Source: Gemmatimonadota bacterium (GTDB taxonomy: Bacteria; Gemmatimonadota; Gemmatimonadetes; Longimicrobiales; Gaopeijiaceae). From it: a stretch of 64,000 bases of DNA. The notes beneath the pieces were generated by a model. It had not been told where the DNA came from. It did no database searches and worked only from the letters and a program-made list of their open reading frames with translations. Within the stretch, counting starts at the first letter, position 1; each line of letters opens with the position of its first letter. This document shows positions 53,740 through 60,762 of this stretch, piece by piece. Position numbers and translations under genes: made by a program. The stretch lies in contig JAPPGZ010000024.1 in assembly GCA_028874905.1 (NCBI GenBank), forward strand, positions 1-64,000. Direction: 5' to 3'.

Positions 53740-54706
53740 GCGCGCGCCCCAGTTCGTCCAGCCAGGCCTGGATCGCGCGCTGGTGGTAGTTCGGGCTGAA
53801 CATCATCCACTCGCCCAGCTCTGCGGGGACTTCGTAGGCCGCCGCCGCGTCGTCCGAGTTGACTCCGCGCCGCCACGCGTTCCGCGCGGCCTCTTCGACG
53901 GAGTCGATCAGCGCTACGTATCGCGCCATGACCTCGGCGTCCGCCAGCGGACCGTGGCCGGGCACGAAGGTGGCCGCGCCCATCGCCTGAAGCGCCCGGA
54001 CCGAGCGCGACAGCCGCGACGGCACCGCGTCCATGTAGTTGGGGAACATGGCGTTCCACACCAGGTCGCCGCACCAGACCGGTCCTTCCCCCCTGTCCAC
54101 CTCCACCGAGAGGTCGCTTGCGGTGTGGCCTTCGCGCGGCACCACCGACACCGCTCGGCTGCCGAGGTCGATCTCGACCGGACCGTCCTCGGGCACGACC
54201 TCCACGTCGGCCCAGGGGGCCTTTGCGGCCTCGTCGCCCGGCGAGCTCTGCACGAGGTCGCGTGTGGTCGCGGTGGCTCGAAGACGCGGCGTGGTCTCGC
54301 CATCCTCCCCGTAGCCGGCCGGCCCGGCGGAGTGATCGCCGTGGTAGTGTGTCACGACGATGTGCGTGGGCCAGCGCCCGGTAAGCGCGCGCGCCTGCTC
54401 CGCCGCCCACCTTGCACCCTCGGGAGTGGCGAACGCCTCCACCACCACCGTCCCGGACGAGCCGCCGATGATGCCGCCGTTGCACACGGTGGTAAAGTCC
54501 CCGTCCAGCGGCGTGGAGATGATCGCGAACATCCCGTCGCCCAGCTCCTCGATGCGCGCAAAAGGCGTCCGGGCCACGATCCTGCGCGCCCTCACGCCGC
54601 TCCACCTCCGCAGAGCGGGTTCGCTCAGCAGGGGTCCCGCGGCGGCCAGGTACGAAGCACAACCCGCCGAGGTCGTGACAAAGCGGCGGCGGCTCATGCT
54701 CCTCAT
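53732..54706 (-). CDS. Tat-exported metallo-beta-lactamase-fold hydrolase
   Basis: The product is 324 aa from ATG 54706, overlapping the upstream gene's TGA (ATGA). The twin-arginine signal is 'MSRRRFVTTSAGCASYLAAAG'. The metal site 'HIVVTHYHGDHSAGPAGYGE' is HxHxDH; 'SVVPREGHTASDLSVEVDRG' and 'FVPGHGPLADAEVM' supply further ligands. The substrate is unknown; the layout resembles periplasmic hydrolases of the glyoxalase-II/beta-lactamase superfamily. Its TAA stop lies inside the palindrome of repeat copy B. It is transcribed after the multi-TM gene. Confidence 0.9.
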   Translation of the reverse strand: MRSMSRRRFVTTSAGCASYLAAAGPLLSEPALRRWSGVRARRIVARTPFARIEELGDGMFAIISTPLDGDFTTVCNGGIIGGSSGTVVVEAFATPEGARWAAEQARALTGRWPTHIVVTHYHGDHSAGPAGYGEDGETTPRLRATATTRDLVQSSPGDEAAKAPWADVEVVPEDGPVEIDLGSRAVSVVPREGHTASDLSVEVDRGEGPVWCGDLVWNAMFPNYMDAVPSRLSRSVRALQAMGAATFVPGHGPLADAEVMARYVALIDSVEEAARNAWRRGVNSDDAAAAYEVPAELGEWMMFSPNYHQRAIQAWLDELGRAQY

Positions 54707-56004
54707 GATCCGGTCCTGTGCAGGTAGATGTTCGACGCGATGCGCCCGCCCAGAAAGGCCACGACGGCGGCCGTGGCCCCGACCCATCCCAGCCCCCAGG
54801 CCAGCACGGGGAAGATGACCACAATGCCGAGCAGTCCGAGGGTCGTGGCCATCGTAATGGCCTTGGTACGGCGCCTCAACACCATAATCGCACTCTGGTG
54901 CGCCAGCCAGAAGGCGAGCCCGGGCACGGGGATCAGCACGATTGCCGGGATCCGGGCGTATCCGGACAACTCGGGAGTCAGCCCCGACACGGTTTCGAAC
55001 CAGACGCCGAAGAGCGGGGTGAGGACGATCAGCGCGTAGGCGGCGGTGGCCGCCAGACCCATTCGGAGCGCGAAGCGTCCCACCGGCCGGCGGTGCTCGA
55101 AGTCGTTCCCCGTCAGCGCGATCGCGGCCTCCTGGTAGCTGAGCCCCGCGGCGCGGAAGAGAAACGACAGGGAGTGAACGACCGGAAGGACCGCCAGCGA
55201 CTCGAGCGGGTCGCGCGCACGTCCCACGAAGAAGGTGAGCATGGGGTGCGTGGACAGCGCTACCAGCGACGTCAGCGCGAGGGGATAGTAGAAGGTGAGA
55301 ATCCCCCGGTAGCTCATCGGCGCGGCGCCGCTCTCCGCAGGCGATGTCGCGAGTACCCGCCGAATCGAACCGGTCGCCATGATGCGAGCCGCAACCGCCT
55401 CGACGCACACGCCGACCGTAAGGCTGGCGGCGCCCACCCACGCACCGTGCAGGTCGGTGACCACGGGCAGGGTGAATGCGGTTCCCGCCATGGAAGCCAG
55501 GCGGAATACGGTGCCGACCGCGACCTGCCTCGTCTGGCCGGTGCTGATCATCACGCCGTGAATGAAGCGCCGGTAGCCGATCGCGGCCGGCCAGGGCAGG
55601 TAGATCCACAGCGCCCCGTAGATGATGTCGGCGACCTCGCGGGGAAGATCGAGGAGCCCCAGGATCAGCGGCTCGAAGACGGCCGGTACCAGGAGCAGGA
55701 CGACCAGCAGCGTGGAGAGCGCGTTGAGCCCGTGGGCGAAAAGGCGCAGCTTGCGGTAGCTGTCCCGGTCGCGCACCAGTGCCGTGGCCGCCGTCATGAG
55801 CATGATCACCGGGGCCTCGACCAGGATCGCGATGGCAAAGACCACGCCGTGGGACGCCAGGTTGATCTTGGCCTCGGGGAGGCGCGCGATGGTGGCTGCG
55901 ATGAGCGGGCCTTCGAGCGCCATCATGATCCAGGTCGCGGCCAGGGGGGACCAGAACCGCGCGATGTGGCCGGAAGTCAGCGTCCCGCCGGGAGCGGGGT
56001 TCAT
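54703..56004 (-). CDS. multi-TM MATE/ANKH-like membrane transporter, uncertain family
   Basis: The product is about 433 aa from ATG 56004; the track start adds an unlikely basic head. It has roughly twelve hydrophobic segments ('ATWIMMALEGPLIAATIARLP', 'ALSTLLVVLLLVPAVFEPLIL', 'LGLLGIVVIFPVLAWGLGWVGATAAVVAFLGG'). 'ILTFYYPLALTSLVALSTHPMLTFFVGRARDPLESLAVLPVVHSLSFLFRAAGLSYQEAAIAL' resembles the centre of MATE-type flippases and of ANKH-like proteins. The substrate is unknown. It is coupled by ATGA to the exported hydrolase, which suggests a shared pathway. Confidence 0.65.
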   Translation of the reverse strand: MNPAPGGTLTSGHIARFWSPLAATWIMMALEGPLIAATIARLPEAKINLASHGVVFAIAILVEAPVIMLMTAATALVRDRDSYRKLRLFAHGLNALSTLLVVLLLVPAVFEPLILGLLDLPREVADIIYGALWIYLPWPAAIGYRRFIHGVMISTGQTRQVAVGTVFRLASMAGTAFTLPVVTDLHGAWVGAASLTVGVCVEAVAARIMATGSIRRVLATSPAESGAAPMSYRGILTFYYPLALTSLVALSTHPMLTFFVGRARDPLESLAVLPVVHSLSFLFRAAGLSYQEAAIALTGNDFEHRRPVGRFALRMGLAATAAYALIVLTPLFGVWFETVSGLTPELSGYARIPAIVLIPVPGLAFWLAHQSAIMVLRRRTKAITMATTLGLLGIVVIFPVLAWGLGWVGATAAVVAFLGGRIASNIYLHRTGS

Positions 56005-56111
56005 GTTGAATGGGTCTCCGCGCGGACCGGACGGCCGCATGATTGGGAATGAACGACAGCAAGTACGATAACGCCGCCGTAAACGGGTCATGAGCGAAAC
56101 AGGTAGCGGGC

Positions 56112-56987
56112 ATGGGCGAGAGTGAAGCTCCGGTCACCGACGCTTTCGGCGAAACCGATGTGTGGGGCGATAGCTGCCCGGCCGGGTGGGGCGCGTTCTG
56201 GCTGCGCGTCGCACGGTCCTTTCCCGGCGGCCGGCCGTGGAGCCGGCTCGCGGTTCTCGCCCGACGGGCCGCGCGCCGGCACCTGACCGGCCCCGTCGAC
56301 ACCCTGGTCTGGGGGCAGCGCACGCGCCTCTTCCCCGACCGCTCGGTGTCGGAGGCCAGGATCCTGTTCCTGCCCCGTTCCTGGGACCGGGCGGAACGCC
56401 GGCTTCTCGCGAAGTGGGCAAGGCCTGGATTCACATTCGTGGATGTCGGCGCCAACGTCGGCGGCTACTCTTTGTGGGTTCTCTCCCTGCTTGGTGCTTC
56501 GGCGCACATCGTCGCTGTGGAGCCCAACCCCGATCTCACGCGGCAGCTCCGGTTCAACGTGCGCGTAAACGGCGCGCAGGACCGCGTGCGGGTGGTCGAG
56601 GCAGCGGTGGGCGCGACACGGGGCACGGGTGCGCTCGCGGTCAATCCGCGGAACTCGGGCGAGGGACGGCTGGTCGGGCCGGAGGATTCGTCGGATGCTG
56701 CCCGTGCCATTCCCGTGCAAGTCGTCACCCTGGGCGACATCGTGAACGACGCGCGACTTGACCGTGTCGACTGCCTCAAGGTCGATGTGGAGGGGCACGA
56801 GCCCGATGTCATCCAACCCTTTCTGCGTGATGCGCCGCGTGGACTGTGGCCCCGGCACATCATCGTCGAACTGAAGGCCGGTCGGCGCGATTGGCGACGA
56901 TCGGGCGAACTGGAGGCGTGGCTCGTCGCCCGCGGCTACCGCCTCGAACTGCGCACCCGGCTGAACGGGCTCTTTCGGCTGACCTGA
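56112..56987 (+). CDS. FkbM-family SAM-dependent methyltransferase
   Basis: The product is 291 aa. The core has motif I 'FTFVDVGANVGGYSLWVLSLLGASAHIVAVEPNPDLTRQLRFNVRVNG' and the FkbM-specific 'VVTLGDIVNDARLDRVDCLKVDVEGHEPDVI' (the KxDVEGxE motif). A basic N-terminal region of about 100 residues precedes it. FkbM enzymes O-methylate sugars or other hydroxyls in polysaccharides and natural products. No glycan cluster is visible nearby. It diverges from the multi-TM gene. Confidence 0.92.
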   Translation: MGESEAPVTDAFGETDVWGDSCPAGWGAFWLRVARSFPGGRPWSRLAVLARRAARRHLTGPVDTLVWGQRTRLFPDRSVSEARILFLPRSWDRAERRLLAKWARPGFTFVDVGANVGGYSLWVLSLLGASAHIVAVEPNPDLTRQLRFNVRVNGAQDRVRVVEAAVGATRGTGALAVNPRNSGEGRLVGPEDSSDAARAIPVQVVTLGDIVNDARLDRVDCLKVDVEGHEPDVIQPFLRDAPRGLWPRHIIVELKAGRRDWRRSGELEAWLVARGYRLELRTRLNGLFRLT

Positions 56988-57113
56988 TCCCCGCCGAACT
57001 GGCGTGAAGTCGCGCCGAGCCAGCCGGAATTCACTCCGAACTGGCCCGCATCGCGGCCACCGGGCTATGTTGCACCGGTCATAGACGAGGACGCACGCCT
57101 GAGGAGTCCGCCG

Positions 57114-57821
57114 ATGAAGTCGCTCTTCCGCCTCACCATCGCCTCTGCCGTCGCCGGCCTTGCCACACTCGCCTCGTCCGAAGCCGGATCGGCGCAAGCC
57201 CGCCCGGAAGCGATGACGCGCGCTGCCGAACCGGACGGCTGGACGATCTCGTTTGCCCCCAGGGTCGGGTATTTCCTGCCCCAGCACGGCGGGGATCAGA
57301 GCACGATGCGGCGACCCACCTACGGCGTGGAGTTGGCGGCGAAGCGCAGGGGCTCCTGGTACGGTGCCAGGGCACTGTTCGAGCGCTCAACGCGCTGGAC
57401 CCCGCGGAGCGATCCGGCGAGCAGCATCCTGTCGAATGGCCTGACCGTATTCGACGATTCTCAGGATTCGCGGTACTTCGAGACCGTGGTCGTGGACATC
57501 ATGGCCTACACACCGTCATACGACGGCGTCCGGGCCTACATGTTCTCGGGCTTCGGCTCCAAGATCATCGGGTCTCCCGAGCAGACGCCCATCCTGCCCT
57601 ATTCCCTCGTCGGCGCCCAGCGGGCACGCACCCTCCACGGCGGTTTCGGGATCGAGGCGCCGCTTGGCAACGGGGCGGCCGTCTTCGAGGTGGGCGACTA
57701 CTACGGCCGGAACGGCGGCGAGAACCGCGTCCACGACATTCACATCACCCTGATGGCCCGCCTTTCCGGCGTCGGCGACTTCATCAGGACGCTTGTCACG
57801 GGCGAAGAGTCGGACGGGTAG
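57114..57821 (+). CDS. putative small outer-membrane beta-barrel protein
   Basis: The product is 235 aa with GAGGAG upstream. A Sec signal ('LTIASAVAGLATLASSEAGSAQ') leads into alternating beta strands rich in aromatic and Gly residues: 'WTISFAPRVGYFLPQHG', 'YGVELAAKRRGSWYGARALFE', 'VRAYMFSGFGSKII', 'HGGFGIEAPLGNGAAVFEVGDYYG'. This is the look of an OmpA-like or lipid-A-deacylase-like barrel, but no catalytic motif is evident. The end overlaps the region just before the GNAT gene. Confidence 0.72.
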   Translation: MKSLFRLTIASAVAGLATLASSEAGSAQARPEAMTRAAEPDGWTISFAPRVGYFLPQHGGDQSTMRRPTYGVELAAKRRGSWYGARALFERSTRWTPRSDPASSILSNGLTVFDDSQDSRYFETVVVDIMAYTPSYDGVRAYMFSGFGSKIIGSPEQTPILPYSLVGAQRARTLHGGFGIEAPLGNGAAVFEVGDYYGRNGGENRVHDIHITLMARLSGVGDFIRTLVTGEESDG

Positions 57822-57858
57822 GCAACCGCACCGCCGCCGGCCCGCACGCGAATGGCGC

Positions 57859-58764
57859 GTGGTGCGCCATGCGGATCCGCGCGCCTTCCTGGACCGGGCC
57901 GAGCCCTGGCTGCTGCAGCGCGAAGCCGAGAACAACCTGCCCCTGGGGGTGGCCGCCTCGCTGGTGGGGACGCGCCCTGCGGAGTCGTCGGATCGTGCGT
58001 CTTCGTCGGGTCCTGCGGCGGCCTCCACGCACTCTGTGGCCGTCCACCCACCCCCTTTCTACTTCGCGACGATCGAGCTGGGCAACGACATCGTCGGATG
58101 CGCCTTCCGCACGCCGCCCTACAAGCTGGGCCTGACCGACATGCCTCTGGAGGCGATTCCGCCATTGGCCGGTGATGTGGCCGACATCTACGAGGAGATA
58201 CCAGCGGTTCTTGGACCGGTCACGGTGGCCCGCGCCTTCGGTGACGCCTGGAACCGGCTCAGGGGAGTCAGGGTGACGCCGGGAACGCGGCAGCGGATCC
58301 ATATCCTGGAGCGCGTGATGGCACCTGCGCGGATGGCCGCGGGAAAGGCGCGGCTTGCCGCACCCGCGGATGTCGAACTCGTCACCGAGTGGCTGGACTC
58401 GTTCGAGCGGGAGACCGGGCTGGGACATCCGGGAGATCCGCTGGCGCGTGCCCGCCGACTGTGTGGTGGCGATGGCGGCAACCGCCTGCTGGCGCTGTGG
58501 GAGGACGGAGCGCCCGTGTCCATGGCCGGATTCCCGGCGCACACCCGCCACGGCGTTCGAATCGGCTATGTCTACACCCCCGACGAGCATCGCCGCAGAG
58601 GCTACGCCACCGCGCTGGTGGCCCGGCTGAGCAGCCATGCGCTCGACCTGGGCTTCGGCCACTGCGTCCTCTATACCGACCTCGCGAACCCCACGTCCAA
58701 CAAGATCTACCGCGAAATCGGGTACCGGCCGCTCCAGGATGTCATGGATGTGGAGTTTGAGTAG
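57859..58764 (+). CDS. GNAT-family N-acetyltransferase
   Basis: The product is about 301 aa if started at GTG 57859. The track TTG at 57793 adds a basic, non-conserved stretch and overlaps the barrel gene. 'DPRAFLDRAEPWLLQREAENNLPLGVAASL' opens the protein. The C-terminal GNAT core shows motif A 'IGYVYTPDEHRRRGYATALVARLSSHALDLGFGHCVLYTD' (the acetyl-CoA loop) and 'NPTSNKIYREIGYRPLQDV'. A Ser/Ala-rich insert lies near residues 40-55. The acceptor is unknown. The threonine aldolase gene follows 9 nt after. Confidence 0.86.
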   Translation: MVRHADPRAFLDRAEPWLLQREAENNLPLGVAASLVGTRPAESSDRASSSGPAAASTHSVAVHPPPFYFATIELGNDIVGCAFRTPPYKLGLTDMPLEAIPPLAGDVADIYEEIPAVLGPVTVARAFGDAWNRLRGVRVTPGTRQRIHILERVMAPARMAAGKARLAAPADVELVTEWLDSFERETGLGHPGDPLARARRLCGGDGGNRLLALWEDGAPVSMAGFPAHTRHGVRIGYVYTPDEHRRRGYATALVARLSSHALDLGFGHCVLYTDLANPTSNKIYREIGYRPLQDVMDVEFE

Positions 58765-58773
58765 TCTTCTCGA

Positions 58774-59823
58774 ATGATCGATCTCCGCAGCGACACCGTC
58801 ACCCGCCCCTCGCCGGCCATGCGCGAGGCAATGGCACAGGCCGTCGTCGGCGACGACGTCTACGGCGACGACCCCACCGTCAAGCGCCTCGAGGCCCGGA
58901 CGGCGGAGTTGCTCGGCAAGGCGGACGCCGTGTACATGCCGACCGGGTCGATGACGAATCAGGTGGCAATCCGCGCCCATACCGAGCCGGGCGACCTCGT
59001 CCTGATGGATGCCGCGTCCCATGTCGTGCGCTCGGAGGGTGGCGGGCCGGCGGCGCTCTCCGGGGTCACGGCCCAGCGCATGGCCGGCGACCGCGGGATC
59101 TTCACGGCCGATCAAGTGCGGGACGCGCTGGGAACGTCGCACCCGGGTTCGCCCTCCACCCTCGCTCCCCCGCCGACCCTGCTCTCAGTCGAGAACACGC
59201 ACAACGGCGGGGGAGGCAGTATCTGGCCCCTGGAGCAAATGGACGCGGTCGTCGCGGTCGCCCGCGCCGCCGGGCTCCGTTGCCACCTCGACGGAGCCAG
59301 GATCTGGAACGCCTCCGCCGCGACGGGCATCCCGCCGGCCCGCTATGCGCGCGACTTCGACAGCGTCTCGGTGTGTTTCTCGAAGGCGCTGGGAGCACCG
59401 GTGGGTTCGGCCCTGGCCGGTTCCGGGGAGTTCGTGCGGCGGGCGAGGCGGTTCAAACAGCTCTTCGGCGGCGGGTTCAGACAGGCGGGCATCATCGCGG
59501 CGGGGGCCCTGTACGCGTTGGAGCACCACCGCGCGTGCCTGGCGGAGGACCACGCCAAGGCGGCTCTCCTCGCCGATGCGCTGGTCGAGGTCCCGGGCGT
59601 GGACCTGGTTCGGGAGCACGTGGAGACCAACATCCTGCGCTTTGCCGTGCGCTGCCCGGCGGGCGACTTCGTGGACGCGTGCATCGCGCAGGGCGTCGCG
59701 ATGCTGGTCTCGGGCCGCCACGATGTGCGGGCGGTGATGCACCGGGATGTCTCGGTTTACGACGCCGAGCGCGCCGCGCAGGTGATTCGCGAAGTGATGC
59801 CGAAGCTCAACCCGTCAGGATGA
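58774..59823 (+). CDS. ltaE: low-specificity L-threonine aldolase
   Basis: The product is 349 aa. 'MIDLRSDTVTRPSPAMREAMAQAVVGDDVYGDDPTVKRLE' is the classic threonine-aldolase opening. 'VYMPTGSMTNQVAIRAH', 'LLSVENTHNGGGGSIWPLEQM', 'CHLDGARIWNASAATG' and the PLP Lys in 'VSVCFSKALGAPVGSALAG' follow. It splits threonine or allo-threonine to glycine and acetaldehyde. It follows the GNAT gene and converges on the DUF6483-like gene with a 9-nt overlap. Confidence 0.95.
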   Translation: MIDLRSDTVTRPSPAMREAMAQAVVGDDVYGDDPTVKRLEARTAELLGKADAVYMPTGSMTNQVAIRAHTEPGDLVLMDAASHVVRSEGGGPAALSGVTAQRMAGDRGIFTADQVRDALGTSHPGSPSTLAPPPTLLSVENTHNGGGGSIWPLEQMDAVVAVARAAGLRCHLDGARIWNASAATGIPPARYARDFDSVSVCFSKALGAPVGSALAGSGEFVRRARRFKQLFGGGFRQAGIIAAGALYALEHHRACLAEDHAKAALLADALVEVPGVDLVREHVETNILRFAVRCPAGDFVDACIAQGVAMLVSGRHDVRAVMHRDVSVYDAERAAQVIREVMPKLNPSG

Positions 59824-60267
59824 CCGTCCGTTTCCGGAGGGCGTGATCCCGGCCAACATCGCTTCGATCTCCCCGATGCGCTCGCTGGCCTCCGGGAATC
59901 CGGTCAGAAAGGCGCCCTCGGGTGCGACCAGCGTGAAGAGCGCGGCGGCCTTGGCCAGAGAGGAACGGGCCAGATCCGTCTCTCCCGAGGACAGCAGACT
60001 CACCCCGTCCGTCATCAGCACCTCGGCCAGCAGCCAGCAGCGCGCGGGATCGACCTCGCCCGTGGGTGCCATCATCGCGGGGAGCGCGTCGATGGACGCC
60101 GCGCGGGCGAGGTCCAGGTCCATGCCCGCGCCGGCAGCCGCGCGACGCAGGGTGTCCTCCACGTCGGCCGCCCGGGCCGAGCCGCCCAGGATTGCCCTGC
60201 GCAGCGCGATCAGCACCGCGCCCAGTTCCTCGATCACGCGCAGGATGTAGTCACGCTGTACCATCAT
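59815..60267 (-). CDS. DUF6483-like helical protein
   Basis: The product is 150 aa from ATG 60267, overlapping the DUF1854 stop (ATGA). 'MVQRDYILRVIEELGAVLIALRRAILG' resembles the N-terminus of DUF6483 proteins (xRxDYIMRxIE). The rest is helical ('VEDTLRRAAAGAGMDLDLARAAS', 'ARCWLLAEVLMTDGVSLLSSGETDLARSSLAKAAALF'), like a small TPR-type bundle. Its function is unknown. It is the last gene of the ABC-DUF1854 unit. Confidence 0.7.
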   Translation of the reverse strand: MMVQRDYILRVIEELGAVLIALRRAILGGSARAADVEDTLRRAAAGAGMDLDLARAASIDALPAMMAPTGEVDPARCWLLAEVLMTDGVSLLSSGETDLARSSLAKAAALFTLVAPEGAFLTGFPEASERIGEIEAMLAGITPSGNGRSS

Positions 60268-60761
60268 CCCGCGTATGCCCAGAGCCATTCGCGGCTGGCC
60301 GGGTCCAATGCCTCCGGATCAGGGACGTGATACAGGTCGCCGGCCAGGTCGCGTATCAGCAGACCCCCGTCGGCGATCTGGACCGGCCAGTCGTCCAGCC
60401 GCGTCTGAAACCTCCGTGACCCCTGGCGTGTTCGGACTGCCCAGTGCCGGATTTCAACCTCCTCGGATACGTCTTCGACGGCTGTAATCTCCAGCAGGAA
60501 TCCGGCTGCGACAAGCGCACGCTCGAGCGCCGCGCGTGACTCCTCCTCCAGCTCCGACACGTCGCGTACGTAGGCGAACTCCTCGTCGTCATGGTCCCGC
60601 AGCGAGATGTGCCGGGCCGGATCGGACCACTGAAAGCACCGATGAACCACGACAGGAGCATGGCGTCCCCCGGCCTCGGCCCACAGCTGTGCGTCAGGCC
60701 GCCAACAGAGCACGACCGGGTCTCGGCCTGAAGTCCCCTTTTGCCCTCTCACATTGCTCAC
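60264..60761 (-). CDS. DUF1854 protein, partner of the adjacent ABC exporter
   Basis: The product is 165 aa from GTG 60761, with AAGGA about 9 nt upstream. 'HAPVVVHRCFQWSDPARHISLRDHDDEEFAYVRDVSELEEESRAALERAL' and 'VEIRHWAVRTRQGSRRFQTRLDDWPVQIADGGLLIRDLAGDLYHVPDPEALD' match the DUF1854 pattern (F/S-x-x-x-I-x-D-x-D-G-E, '...DVxGDRYxIxD'). DUF1854 proteins are encoded beside ABC exporters, in some bacteria near cyanophycin genes. Here it sits 1 nt after the ABC gene stop. No cyanophycin synthetase is visible. Confidence 0.85.
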   Translation of the reverse strand: MSNVRGQKGTSGRDPVVLCWRPDAQLWAEAGGRHAPVVVHRCFQWSDPARHISLRDHDDEEFAYVRDVSELEEESRAALERALVAAGFLLEITAVEDVSEEVEIRHWAVRTRQGSRRFQTRLDDWPVQIADGGLLIRDLAGDLYHVPDPEALDPASREWLWAYAG

Positions 60762-60762
60762 G

